From: Carnegiea gigantea
Lineage: Eukaryota; Streptophyta; Magnoliopsida; Caryophyllales; Cactaceae
Direction of reading: 5' to 3'
Length of the DNA stretch: 64,000 nucleotides
NCBI GenBank assembly: GCA_029747015.1
Contig: JAKOGI010000437.1
Span: 271,001-335,000, forward strand
Under the pieces are notes generated by a model. It saw only the letters and a program-made list of their open reading frames with translations, ran no database searches and was not told where the DNA came from. Positions 22,324 through 34,039 of this stretch are shown piece after piece. The position numbers and the translations under genes are program-made. Each line of letters begins with the position of its first letter. Position 1 is the stretch's first letter.

Positions 22324-24851
22324 AGTACAATAGTACATGTCACAAGTTTGAAACTCAGGATTTACATAAGCCAAAAAAAACAAATTTGCTGTCATCACTT
22401 GGATAATTAACTTCTCAAGTCCAGCTGCATTTCTACTAACTCCATTGAAGGTCCTCTAATTGCATTCTATCCATATATAATAATGTAAGGAGGTGTAGAC
22501 AACAAAGATAGGCTTCCTGAAGAGTTTGCTGCGTGTCTGATTAAGTATCCATCACTTGGATAATCAACATCCCTACCACTGCCCCCAACTATTTGACAAT
22601 ATGATATGAAACAAACAAGTGTTCTGCAATTTCTTCCTTAGCATTACATGGTTTACAAATCTTATCTATTCCTTCTATATCTTATGCAACCTTGACTATT
22701 GTTGGGGTCGTTCGATGAAACAAAATCCAAAACACGTAGGAGTGTTTAGGAATGTCACTTCTATTCCATAGAAGTGTATCCCAGGGTACTTTTTGGTGTG
22801 TATTCAGCACCCATTGATAGCCGCTTCTAATCTAATTATGTAAATAGCATTTGAAGAATGCTATCATTTCTAATTGGACGAGAACTCTACTTGGCTTATT
22901 TCTTTGACTTTGCAGAGTATCTTCCGGTAACAACAAGTTTCCCTCCCAGGTTTATACTCCCACCATGTATTATTCCTCAAGTAATGACCATTTATTGATC
23001 TAATCCAAAGGTTATCCTCTTTATGAGAGATGTCCTACACATTTTGATTATGTTTGCCTTATTCCAATGACTGATATTCTGTTGTCCAATTCCAACATAC
23101 TTCTTTGGTAACAGACATTTTCCCATGAAATGAGTGGTTGTCTCCTATATTTATTCCCCCCCCCCAAAAAAAAGAGGAAGTTGACGCGTTTCAATGTCTT
23201 TAAGAACTCGCCAGGGTAGAATGAATACCTTACACCTAAAGCCAGTAACTCTCATCAAGTTCAAGCTAATCAAAACTGTTTTCCTGCATAGCCAATGTTT
23301 CTACTACTCCATCCCATGATTTTCAAGGTTATTTTTTTCAATCAAAGCATCATAATCCTTCCTTTTCAACCTTGCGGCTGTAACTGGAAGACCAAAATAT
23401 TTGAGAAGCAAATGGCCCTTTAAAAATCTCATTATGCTGAATAAGCTCATATTTTAGTTGATATAAGACCCTACCCATACCAATTTGGGACTTTCTTTAC
23501 TTTCTTGTAAACTAGGAATCTTAGCAAACTCATGGAGTGCGCTAATCACGTCCATCACACAACGAGTGTCAGGCTTGCCGTATAAAATCATATCATCAAC
23601 AAACATAAGGTGGTTAAGCCCCAAAAGCTTGGATTTGGGATAGAAAGAGAACTCAGGTTGACCACCCACAAGGTATAACATTTAGGAAAAATACTCCATT
23701 ACTATCACAAATGATAGGGGTCACAGCAGATCTCCTTGTCTAACTCTTATAGCGCCTCGGAAAGGTTCAAGGAAAACTCCATTGAAGCAGATACAGTAGG
23801 AGACAGATCTAACACATATTATTGTCCGTTTTACTATCTCTGAGGAAAGTGAAGACCATATAAGGCGTCTTCAAGGGACCCCCAGTGAAGGAGTCATATG
23901 ATTTCTTGATGTCTATCCTTAACATACGTTCAGCTAATGAGTTTTACTGATAGTAGCCTCTGGCTAGGTCTTGACATACAAGGATATTATGAACGAGCTA
24001 TCTTCCTTTAATAAAAGCACACTAATTGTGATTGATGAGGTGAGGCGGAACTTAAGTAATTCTATGACATAATGACTTTGTTATACTCTTGTAGACCATA
24101 TTGCAACAAACAATAGGTCTGAACTCACTATCCTTCTTGGGATGATCCATTTTTAGCAATAAGACAACTCTGGTGCTACTCCATTATAAAAGTAATTTCC
24201 CATTGTGAAAAAAATTCTTGGACAGCTTTACAAACAAGATAACCAATTTTATGCCATGAAGTTTTGAAAAACTACCAAAGTAACCATCAGGTCTTGAAGA
24301 TTTATAGTGTATAGAGAAGATAACCTTTTTATTATCAGCATCGTCAAAGGGTCTTCAAAGAAATGAGTTATTGCTTTACTGATAAAGCGGAACTAGAACT
24401 AAAGATATCTTCCCTATAAGCAGTTCCCTCATGTTGAGTGGCCAATATAGTTTTGTAAAATGTTTTGAATGATTGTAACCGTTTGCTCCTTGTCTTCCAC
24501 CAAAACATCGTCTTCATTCTTTAATTGATAACGGTTCACCCATGGATTCTATCTGCTGTTGCTCTAGTTCTGCTTCCTGAGTTTTAAGTACATGAAATGG
24601 GTTGAGCACAGAGATGTCGCGTTTTTCATCCATAGTTCTTAGAGTTTAAGATCTTCCATTTCTAACAATAATAAACCCCTATTCGTCAGATTGGGCAGAC
24701 TATTGTGGGTTCTCCAATTACTCTTCTGATTCGGTAATAAATCGTTGAGGTTGCTAGATAGCCCTTCAAATTGAAGTTACCTTTTTTTTCTTGTAATTTT
24801 TCTCCTTAACTCCGAAGAATTTACTATGGCCACATTTTATAGGTTTCCATT
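22324..24851 (-). pseudogene. L1 ORF1 tail, reverse transcriptase and zf-RVT region
   Basis: Read downwards on the minus strand. 24851-24830 continues ORF1 (WKPIKCGHSKFFG, a zinc-knuckle start). NPFHVLKTQEAELEQQ follows near 24580. Next come RT blocks: PDGYFGSF (24290), KMDHPKKDSEFRPIVCCNMV (about 24120), RIDIKKSYDSF (23920), RQGDLL (23730) and the catalytic block LNHLMFVDDMILYGK (about 23600). Near 22650 IDKICKPCNAKEEIAEHLFV matches the zf-RVT end of plant L1s. The order is that of plant L1 elements, but no endonuclease lies between ORF1 and RT. Many stops and shifts are present. Confidence 0.82.
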
Positions 24852-25311
24852 TGTTTTAGGAATTTTTGGGGTTACTAAAGATGACGTGGAATGAGAGCGG
24901 ACTTACGTGATGGCTCATGTGAAACGGTTGCTGATCTTCTCCTTAGGCAATGGTCCTGCAAAAAGAGCACTCCCGGGATGGGATTCGGGGAACGTCTCTC
25001 CGACTGTCAAGTCAATAGAGGTCCCAGTACAGACAAAGCAATGAAGAGAGAATATGTGAAGGGTCAGAAAATATGCCGGAGAGTGAATCCCTTTTTCGAG
25101 ATAGGTAGGTGGGCATTTATAGCACCTGTCTTGAAGGATAAAATAGTAATTTTCCCACAGACGTTTCCTAATGGGCTTACCCAGCAGCTTGCTCCGTGGG
25201 GCTTCTGGTTAGGGCCACAAGGGTTCCATCAAGGTATGCTTGTGTCTACCTGGGCCTGACCCATAATCGGGTATATGAGGGCCCACCTGAGAAATCATAT
25301 TTTCCAGATCA
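24852..25311 (-). repeat. 3' LTR of the Tat element
   Basis: It pairs with 37420-37825. Shared text includes ttctccttaggca, aagggtcagaaaatatg, gggcatttatagcacct, gggcttacccagcagcttgc and cccataatcgggtatatg. This copy has about 54 extra bases near its plus-strand left end (actaaagatgacgtgg onwards). The outer edge starts tgttttaggaattt against tgtcttaggaattt in the other copy. Confidence 0.88.
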
Positions 25312-25539
25312 TTTAGCTTCTCATATTTTGCCTGCACGTAGGATTGGACAGGAAGTCAGGCAAAGTGTGGAGTGCATCTGTGGACCGAAGGTCAGCGAGG
25401 CTTCGGGAAATGGCTGATTGATGGTCGGTGCCCTATCCTGGATTAACACATGGTGGTCGTCCTCCAGTCTATTGAACTTTTTGAAAGAACCGACTTTTCG
25501 GGGCTAGACGATGACCTGGGAAATCATTCGCTCTGGGGG

Positions 25540-26140
25540 TATAAAATGGGGCTGCTAAGGACTGCACTTCATGCTTTGTGTGTAAATTTCTTTCTTATAC
25601 AAGGTTTTCCAAGATGGGGTTCCCTCACTCGCTGAAGGTAGATGAGATGGCTCTCTACGTTCTGGAGAGCTTCGAGTGATACTGTAGGGAGGTTGCCTTT
25701 CCCCCTCTACCCCCTCTCGTCTCATTATGAGGACCTGTGCCTGGATTTCAATCTCGCCGCGGCTGAGGAGGCTGCCCGAGACTTCGATCTTCTTGAGATA
25801 TCGCAGTTGGTATTCCTTGCGATGCTTCTTAATGACGCTGTGAAGTTGGGCATTTTGCGTAGATGGATAATTGGCATCATGGAGTTAGCCCTCAAAGAAT
25901 TGTGGTGAAGCACCTTCCAGGCCTGGTTGGGGCGCAACAGGAGCGACATCCTGTGGGCCCACCGTCCAGATATAGACTGTGACGAGGAGGAGGAGGAGGA
26001 GGACACGGAGTCTAACAATGCATCCCCCTTTTTACTGATGACAGCGACAAGTAGGGTTTAGGCTTGCTGCGGCCATTGCTATGCTCGTTCCCTTCCTTTC
26101 ATCTTGACCTTTTCTGTCTCTCTTCTTCTTTTTTAATAAA
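25540..26140 (+). pseudogene. Antisense unit A: small protein gene with TATA box and AATAAA
   Basis: Plus strand, opposite to the element's gag-pol. A TATA box tataaaa lies at 25540-25546. A frame at 25642-25908 encodes DLCLDFNLAAAEEAARDFDL, FLAMLLNDAVKLGILRRW and LALKELW, and further text continues after an in-frame stop (FQAWLGRNRSDI...), ending in an acidic Glu run (gaggaggaggagg, about 25985). AATAAA is at 26135-26140. The same protein pattern recurs in unit B, so the two are paralogues. Proteins of this style occur in plant Tat-type elements; no function is known to me. The frame is probably broken by the stop at 25908. Confidence 0.6.
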
Positions 26141-26517
26141 ATGTCGATTTTTCCTATCGCCTTGCCTATAAGCATGCGCTTTTGCTTACTTAACTTGACC
26201 TGCGGGTCGCGCCGTAGAGGGTTGACCCTTTGGTGTCACGTGGCTACAAAACTGTCACCCATGAGGCTTGGTTCCCAGATCAATGATTGGAGCGACCGGC
26301 CTTAGGGCATTGTGGCAGAACCCTTGGCTAGGCAAGAGTGCAAAATTATGACGGCCAGCCTGTGGGTTGTGTCGCTGAGCCGTGAGCTCCTTCTGGGGGG
26401 TTATCGATGATTGAAGTAGGTCATGCATACTTAGGTGCCATGTCTCTTAGGCAAAGTGGTACCCTGGTTATGTAGCCACCTCGAGGGGCGTGTTTTCCTT
26501 TGCTTTCCACTCCCCTT

Positions 26518-27171
26518 TATAAATATGGGGTTGGATTTTTCATGGGGCATCACTTGATCATGCTTCCAAATCCTTTCATAGGAAGAGACACAACTTTGTT
26601 AGAGAGAGAATCTCTAGTCTTTTGTACATCATGGTTTTTCCCTCTTTTCATGGTACTGAGAAGATGGTCGATTAAGTTAGGAAAACGTTTAAGTGGCACT
26701 TAAGGGGGGTGTCGCGCCCTCCCTGATTGCTTCTACAAAATCACCAGGATCTCTGCCCGAGCTTCACTCTTTCTGAGGTAGAGGAGGAGGCTGCATGGGA
26801 TTTCGATATTCCCGAAATGACCTAAGCCACCTTTACACTATGGTGGTCAATGACGCTGTGGAGCTAGGCGTCATTAGCAGGGATATGGCTAGTGCCTTTA
26901 AGTCAGCCCTTGAAGGTCTTCGATGGATTATGTTTGAATCTTGGCTGAGGATCAACAAGCATGCCCTGCTGGGGGCGCAACACTGAAGACAAGCCAATGC
27001 AGGAGTGGGACCCAGATTAGTGGGAGGTCAGGAAGAGGACTCGGAGTCGAGAGACGCCCCACCCCCTTCTAGCGACGAGGAGTAGCCTTAGGTTCCTTTT
27101 GTGGTTCACTTCTTCATTTTATTTTTTTTTCCTTGCTATAAGGTCGTCTTGCAACCTATAATGTTAATAAA
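26518..27171 (+). pseudogene. Antisense unit B: paralogue of unit A
   Basis: TATA box tataaata at 26518-26525, a coding region at about 26720-27085 and AATAAA at 27166-27171. The frame reads LPELHSF then, after a shift, VVNDAVELGVISRDMASAFK, LEGLRWIMFESWL and an acidic end before tag. AVELGVI corresponds to AVKLGIL in unit A and LEGLRW to LKELW. A stop (taa in gacctaagcc) and a frameshift near 26800 suggest decay. Order, signals and protein pattern equal those of unit A about 1 kb upstream, indicating tandem duplication of a whole transcription unit. Confidence 0.6.
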
Positions 27172-27299
27172 AGGTCGTTCCTTTACTTAAGGACTTGGTT
27201 CCCTCGTCCCTGTTTTCTGCCCTTCTTTCTGTAACACCTTCATATAGGTGCAACGGCCGGTCTGTAGCCCACTACTGAGAATGTAACACTCGGCCCTCA

Positions 27300-27840
27300 G
27301 GCCCTGCTTAGGACCCCTTAGCCCCTTTTGGGGGCTAGAGGTATAGCGACCGGCGTTGTGGCCGTGCTTAGGAACCTATAGCTCCTTTTAGGGGCTAAAA
27401 GGCAGAGCAACCAGCCCTTAGGACGTGCTTGAGGATCCTTACCCCCTTTGGGGGGCTAAAGGTGTAACAGCCGGTCCTTAGGCCGCGGTGGCGAAAGGTG
27501 AGGTAACTTGCCATAAAGGCATGATATTGGACCGTTAGCCCCTTTAGAGGGCTAAAAGGCATAACGATCGGCTCCTAGGCCGTGTTATGGATTCTTAGCC
27601 CCTTTTCAAGGCTAAAGGTGTAGTGCTCGGCCCCTAGGCCACACTACTGGACCCTTAGCCCGTTTTGGGGGTGAAGGGTGAAGCGACCATTCCTTAGACC
27701 GTGCTATTGGACCCTTGGCCCCTTTTGGGGGATAAAAGTGTAGCAGCCGGCCCCTAGGCCATGCTCGATGACCCTTAGCCCCTTTTGGGAGCTAAAGGTG
27801 TAGCAACTGGCCCTTAGGCCATGCTTAGTAACCTTTAAGT
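27300..27840. repeat. 60-bp satellite block 1 inside the Tat element, about 9 units
   Basis: The core ttagccccttttgggggct recurs at 27318, 27378, 27438, 27535, 27595, 27655, 27715 and 27775, a spacing of 60 bp apart from one 97-bp step. Each unit has two dyads: ttagcccc/ggggctaa around a TTTT loop and ggcccctaggcc-like text. This block lies just upstream of antisense unit C. Confidence 0.93.
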
Positions 27841-27941
27841 TCTAGGTGATTTCGTGCGCTTGGACGCCACATGTTTCGGACTGAGTGGTTCTCATGCCCT
27901 TTAGGCATCTTGGGAAGCGCGCTATCCCTTCTTTTTCCTCT

Positions 27942-27949
27942 TATATAAA
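27942..27949 (+). promoter_or_regulatory. TATA box of antisense unit C
   Basis: The motif tatataaa lies about 270 bp upstream of the likely ATG at 28215 and just after satellite block 1. A CT-rich leader follows (gagagaga, ctccgctccccc). Units A and B have equivalent boxes at 25540 and 26518, and all three lie in similar local text (cccctttataaatatggg in B). Confidence 0.55.
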
Positions 27950-28214
27950 CGTAGTTGGGTTCTTTAGGAAGTTCATTTCAATTTCGTCTTCAAGCCCCTT
28001 TAGAGAGAGAAATAGGTTTCTAGAGAGAGAGAGGCTCCGCTCCCCCTTCTTCCTCCTTCAAACTCATTATTGCACCTTGAACTTCTCCTTTAAACCTGCA
28101 AAGTGGTTGTATGTATCTTCAACCTCGCCTTCAACTCCATCTTCAACCTCTTCGACTTCTCACAGGTGTGCGCTTCTGTGCCTTCCTTGAGGGTTGCATC
28201 TTGTATTATATTGT

Positions 28215-30919
28215 ATGAATATGTCTTCATCCTGCTCATCAAATGGGAACGTTCCTGAGAGGTCGGCCGGCCCCCAGATGAAAGGCTGCTACCCTCAGTT
28301 TTCAAGCCTTCTGACCGTAATTGATGGCCGCATGGTTGCGCATGTTCCCCAAAGAATCAATTTAGGGAGCCTAAGAAAATCCCTTATGTCGTGCCGATAT
28401 GTGAGCTCGGCACCCCTTCGTGGTCTAGTTTTAATACTCTTCCGCCCCCGTCTCCTTAGCATTGTACAGGAAGTTGTGTATCTTTGGGAAATTGACATAG
28501 TTGTTTCTTGTATAACAGACGTTCAAGAACGAATACTAGTAATGTCGCAGGCTTCACAGTGATTGAAGACTCCCGACCAGCTCATGGCCGAAGGATCTTC
28601 CGAAGGTAGCTACTTTTCTACCTCCTGCTCTCATAGAACGAGTAATGAGGCTAGTTCTGCCAGCACTAGTTCCTCCGTCCGGGGGGCACAGTAGTTCGTC
28701 CAGCTCCAGCTTCAGCTCGTCAGCTCCCCGTTCCATGAGAGGCTGTGCCCAGAGGAAGTCGGTACCCGAAGTGGTGGATGAAGAGACATCCTTCTCAGGG
28801 GCTCCCAAATGGTCGAACGGGCCGAGCACTCATTTCCCCAACCCTAAGGTTGTCATCTCCCTGAAACGGTCAGCGCTGGAGGAGAAATATCTCCTGCCCA
28901 TCGGGTACAAATTCATCATTCCAGATGTCGACGCTACTGTGAATAAGCCGCCCTCGAAGTGTGTAACAGTCTATTGGGCGGCCTTCTCATACAGCGTGAG
29001 GTTCCCAATCCACCCGGTCATTGTGGAGATCCTGAATAAATACGAGTTGGCACTTGCACAGGTTGTGCCCATGTCCTAGCACAACATTTGCTCTTTCATT
29101 GCAACGTGCAAGTCGCGTAGGTTATCCTGTACGGGCCACGCTTTCGGACTGGTCCATACAGTCTAGAGGGCCTCCAGCGAGACTGGGGACCTTGGGTGGT
29201 ATTTCTTTAACAATAAAAAGGGCTATATGATGGCCATCGAGAAGAAATCCAAAGTGAAGAATTGGAAGTATGATTTCTTTTCATGCGCCGTGAGGCAGGT
29301 TGGGGGAACCTTTCGAACTGGAATGATGGAAAGCCGGTGCGCAGCCCATTTAGGGAGCCAACCGCAGAATAAACCGAAACCGCTTGCTACTTTCAGTATT
29401 ACTTGCAGGCAGATGATCATTCGAAGGCGGTCCCATCCTTCATGTCCTAGATAGTGGAAGCGAGCTAAGAGCCCATGTGCAAGCATATCAAGTCGAGCGA
29501 TAGGAAGCCCTTCAATTGGCTCCCTAAGTTGTCATATTTCGAGAACAACTTTTTCCTTGCTGCCTCGGGCCTCCTTATCCTTAAGAATTATTCTAAGGGT
29601 ACTTAACATCGCTCCTTTGTCCGGTTTTTTCTTTGGTTCTAACCTGACTTCCTTTTGTTTTGTGTAGAGCAAGCATGGGAAATGCTCTCTCCCTTTGAGA
29701 GCGGATAAGCCACTGAGCAGGAGATTGCGGCCGAGAACGACGGGCACCGCGAAGAGGAGAGGCGTCGTCGGGTTGAGACTTAGGCACGAAAGGTCCATCC
29801 GTTGGCTACGTGGTGACTTCTTATGAACAAACTTAACACAGTGTCAACTTACTTCCTTATTCCTTTTTTACAGGCACGATGCCAGTGAACCTTCCTCGGG
29901 CATACGTACGCAAGCATCCATGCGTGGAGGAGGGCTAAGACATGGCTACGGCTTCTACCCCTACCCCTCTAAGGGCTTAGCCTCTTCTTCCAAAGGCATG
30001 GGGATTAAGGGGTCGTCCCCATAGTGACGGTCTGGGGAGCGCTCAGCCTTCAACGAGGGACTGGGATCTCTAGCTATGGGCAGCTCCCCGGAAGCCAGCA
30101 GGTTGCTTCGCGGGCTGCCGGCGAGCCCTCAGTAAACACTCAGGCTCATACTGTGGATTTCTTGGTGGCTGACCTCTCTACCAAGTATGCCTTAGTGGAG
30201 GGTCTGACTAAGTCCTGGGCTCTGGCTCCTTTTGGCTCAGCAGAGCCGTTAAATATCACCGAGGAGCAGGTGGCCATTGCTGAGGCAAGGCTAAGCCTTC
30301 TCCTACTTTCTTTTATCTTGTTACTTGCTCTAGAGTGTTTCACTAGGCAATTGCTCGGGTACTAAAGGTCGTAGGATCAAATCTGTCTGCTTCAGTCCCA
30401 GAGGAGCAAATCCTTGATCTCCAAGCAGAGTGCCAAAAATCGGAATATTCTGCAGCCAAGTACAAACGTCGTTGGAAGAAGACGAGGAAAGAAAAAGAGG
30501 CCTTAGAGGCTGAGAAGGGAGAACTACGGCGCCAACTGGAAAAGACCCGTTCTAAGGCAGAGGCTGAGGCCGCAGCGGGGGCTGAGAAAGCGGATGAGGC
30601 CGAGCATCAGGACTACTAGTGGGGACATGAGTACCGTACAGAGTTCTTTCGTGAACTCTTAGTGACCTTGGCCCCTGACGCTTTCAGCCAGGAGGGCTAT
30701 TTTAAGGCGTATGTTAAGTATGTAGAGCATCCTCGTCAAGCACAAGTTAAGAGTCGGGACCCTGAGCTGGTGGATTTCAACCCACCCGCAATTGATGAAG
30801 ACGGTCAAGGTGACGAGGAGACTACGCCTCTAGATGGAGAGACCGCGACCCCTGATGACGAGGGTAATGAAGCCGCAGCATACGGGGACAGTGATGATGA
30901 TGAGGATCCGCCTGTTTGA
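28215..30919 (+). pseudogene. Antisense unit C: 'putative gypsy type transposon' family protein, with introns
   Basis: A plus-strand gene-like region antisense to the element. Text at 28860-29290 (LEEKYLLPIGYKFIIPDVDA, VRFPIHPVIVEILNKYELAL, HNICSFIATCKS, DLGWYFFNNKKGYMMAIEKK) matches the plant family known as putative gypsy type transposon (Transposase_28). Later parts are STKYALVEGLTKSWALAPFG, a coiled coil rich in E, K, R and A (30400-30610) and an acidic tail (GDSDDDEDPPV) ending in TGA at 30917-30919. Acceptor-like sites tttttgtgtag (29667), ttttttacag (29874) and tttcactag (30340) suggest introns. In-frame stops where Trp and Gln are expected (29076, 29164) show decay. Function is unknown. 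Confidence 0.75.
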
Positions 30920-31005
30920 TGTATAAGGGTCCTTGTTTACTTGTTGTTCTTTTAGTGCTCGGCCTACTAGCCCCTAGTTAGTGTCTATACTTTTACCCTT
31001 TTTCT

Positions 31006-31011
31006 AATAAA
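31006..31011 (+). terminator. AATAAA poly(A) signal of antisense unit C
   Basis: AATAAA about 87 bp after the stop codon of unit C and before satellite block 2. Corresponding signals for units A and B are at 26135 and 27166. Confidence 0.6.
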
Positions 31012-31179
31012 GTTTCTAAATTTTTTGCAATTTAATTCTTAACCTTGTTATTTATTTCTTCACTTGTTGTTTCGCTTGTCTCCATACACTTTCGATTGCT
31101 GGTGCTTCGCAGGACTGTGGCCCCTAAGGGGAACGGTAAGTGAAGACTAACGCTCCTTGCTTAGGGATTCAATAAAATG

Positions 31180-31800
31180 TGATGATCGTTAGCCCCTTTT
31201 AGGGGCTAAAAGATATAGCGACCGGCCACTAGGCTGTACTCGGGAACCCTTAGCCCCTTTTGGGGGCTAAAGCAAAGCGACCGGTCCCTAGACCATGCTT
31301 AGGAACCCTTTACTCCTTTTGGGGGTTAAAAGGCATAGCAACCAACTCTTAGGTCACGCTTGAGGATCCTTAGCCCCTTTTAGAGGATAAAAGTGTAGCA
31401 ACCGGCCCTTAGACCGTGCTTAGGAATCCTTAGCCCCTTTCAAGAGCTAAAAGGCATAATGACTAGCCCTGAGGTCATGCTTGAGGTCTCTTAGCCTTTT
31501 TTGGGGGCCAATGGTGTAGTGATGGGCCCTCAAGCCGTGCTTAGAAACCCTTAGCCCTTTTAGTGGGCTAAAAGGCATAAGTGACCAACCCCTAGGTCGT
31601 GCTCGAGGACCCTTGTCCCCTTTTTGGAGGGCTAAAGGTATAGCGACTGGCCCATAAGCCGTGCTCAAGAACCCTTAGCCCCTTTTAGGGGCTAAGAGTA
31701 TAGCGACCGGCCCCTAGGCCGTGGGGGCTAAAGGTATAGCGACTGGCCCCTAGGCTGCATTTAGGATCCTTTAGCCCCTTTGGGGGCTAAAGGTAATAAG
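31180..31800. repeat. 60-bp satellite block 2 inside the Tat element, about 11 units
   Basis: The same unit and orientation as block 1. Cores begin near 31188, 31250, 31309, 31370, 31430, 31490, 31551, 31612 and 31675, then two shorter units to about 31797. Together with block 1 it brackets antisense unit C. The block ends about 95 bp from the end of pol (31892). Confidence 0.93.
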
Positions 31801-31891
31801 AGTTGGATGGGTGTAAAATTGCCTTCCGTGGTTATTCTATTTATTATAGGAATAGCACAAGTACATTAGTATTAAGTAGAGAAAAGGATCG

Positions 31892-33000
31892 CTACTGATA
31901 GTACTTCTGGAGATTACTGCTGTACCAGGTTCTCGGGATGGGGGTACCTCCAGGGGTCTCTAGCCGATATGTACTAGGTCGCACTTAACCTGTTACTTTG
32001 TATGGGCCTTCTTAGTTTTCCATGAGCTTGTCGTGCTCTCCTCTACGTGCCATAGCTTATATGCGGCAAAGGACAAGATCCCCAGCCTTGATGGGGTGAA
32101 GCTTGACGATGCGGTCACGGAGTCGTGTAATGCAGAACTTGTAGAGTGCCTCTCGGAGTAGTGAGTCGACTCAGACAGAGGGAAGGAGGTTAAGAGCCTC
32201 TCAGAGTGCTGCATTGTTGAGCTCTTCCTGGAAGGTGGTGAGGCAATGTGTGTGGACTGCGACTTTAACAGGAGGCATGACCTCTGACCCATATGTCAGC
32301 CTGTTGCAGTTTTCTCTATCGTCCAGATTGACCACAAGATGTCGTGTAGTTCCTCAGCCCATTTGCCCTTTGCCTCATCTAGTTTCTTCTGCAGGCCATA
32401 CAGGATGACCTTATTTGTGGCCTCGGCCTGGCCGTTGGTTTAAGGATGTGCAATGACTGTGAATCAAGCTTGACACCCCATGGTGCTAAGGTACTTGGTA
32501 ATGCTAGTGACAGCCTCAGTTTCAATCCACTTGGTAAAGTAATCTACAGTGACAAAGAGATATTTTCATTGACTCATGGCCCTACGGAAAGGTCCAAGTA
32601 TGTTTATTCCTCAGGTTGCAAATGGTAAAGGACTGATGATCGGCGTCAAGGGTGTGGTAGGCCGTCGTTGAATAGGGGCGAACTTCTAGCACTTGTTATA
32701 GGTGCGGACCAAGGTCATAGCATCCTCACGAGGAAGGCCAGTAATAGCCAGTCCGTATCGTCATGACTGCTATGGCACAGCCACCAATGTACGAACTGCA
32801 CACCCTTTCATGCAACTCTTCCGGTATCTTCCTCCCCATCTGGGGGGTCACAGAGTGTAACAGTGGCCAGGCATAGGATTGCTTGCACAAGATTCCGTCG
32901 TACAGTATGAACCAATTCGCCCCTCTCTTCACGCGGTCGGTCTCTTTAGAGTCCAAGGGCAACGTACCATTGGCTAAGTACGCTCGTGTGGGATTCATCC
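31892..33000 (-). pseudogene. Tat integrase
   Basis: On the minus strand the integrase zinc-binding text runs from NWFILYDGILCKQSYAWPLL through HERVCSSYIGGCA to the TGYYWPS block, then FAPIQRRPTTPLTPI. The first catalytic block should read WGIDILGPF; here it reads stop-GINILGPF, so Trp became TGA and the catalytic Asp became Asn. The second catalytic Asp (DNG block) is absent: text jumps from VTSITK to TVIAHP, about 35 codons missing. The third region TNGQAEATN with Glu is present. The end LQKYYQ then TAG closes pol at 31892. Not functional. Confidence 0.85.
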
Positions 33001-33089
33001 ATATGAAACTCCTATCTAGCCATAGTACCTCATGAGGGTCAATGCTTCTTTCCGTTAAAGTCTCCCACTAGATTCGTTTTGGCTTCCTA

Positions 33090-33964
33090 TCCTCGGCAGA
33101 ACTGGCCAGCTTTGATAATGCATCAGCTTACCGATTCTCCGACCCAGGTATCTGCGTGATCGAAAAATACTTTAGCAGTTTCGTGGCTTCGTGCACTCGC
33201 CAAACGTAGGCTGTCATAGTGTCGTCTTTCACTTCATACTCTCTGTTAAGTTGGCTAACCATAAGTTGAGAGTTTGAAAACTCTCAGATCGAGTCTGCTT
33301 CCGCGGTATGACATAACTCCACACCCGCTATCAGGGCCTCATATTCAGCCTCATTGTTCGACACCTTGAACATGAACTTCAAGGCATGCTCGTGCCACTC
33401 TCCCTGGGGGCTTTCGATAATCAGTCCAGTGCCATTGCCGTCCTTAGTGGACAAGCCTTCCACGTAAAGATTCCACGAAGGGGGTGAGCTAGTATCTATG
33501 GGTGTGGTGGTGCTTTCAGCCAAGAAGTCCTCCAGGGCCTGGGCTTTAATAGTCCGGTGGGCCTCGAAAACGAGGTCATGTTGAGACAACTGTACTGCCC
33601 ACTTTAAGATTCGTTCGAAAGCATTCAGATGTCGAAGGACATTCTTTAGGGGCTAGTTGGTGAGGACGGTCACCTTATGTGCCTCAAAGTAAGGTTGCAG
33701 CTTCCGGCTAGCCATCACCAGCATGTAGGCAAACTTCTCCATAAGAGGGTAATTTATTTTCACCCCTGCCAAGGCATGGCTGACATAGTAGACCAGGATC
33801 TGCTCCTTGGCTCTCTCCATTATCAGAGCCACGTTTACGGCCTGTTCTAAGACGGCCAAGTAGAGTAGGAGCATCTCCTCGGGGAGAGGACTTGCGATCT
33901 TTGGCAAATGAGCCAAGTAGGTTTTGAGTGCCTGAAAGGCCTCATCGGCTTTCTTGTTCCACAC
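33090..33964 (-). pseudogene. Tat RNase H and second RNase H-like domain
   Basis: 33964-33653 encodes the RT-associated RNase H (WNKKADEAFQALKTYL, QILVYYVSHALAG, MEKFAYMLVMASRKL). 33589-33284 continues with HDLVFEAHRTIKAQALEDFL and the second RNase H-like domain (WNLYVEGLSTKDGNGTGL, NNEAEYEALIAGVELCH), a duplication typical of the Tat lineage. The YVDGSS-type motif reads YVEGLS, so a key Asp is replaced. Stops separate the pieces. After 33284 the minus strand continues QLNREYEVKDDTM and ENR-like text toward integrase. Confidence 0.85.
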
Positions 33965-34039
33965 AAAATTGGCACGTCTTCACAGGACGCGGAAGAAGGG
34001 TTGGTATTTGTCAGTAGATATGGACATGTAACGTCCCAG

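Noticed and set aside
25640..30920. Host genes nested between retrotransposon LTRs
   Set aside because: Protein text matches families carried by Tat-type elements, and the block lies between pol and the 3' LTR of one element with a perfect TSD.
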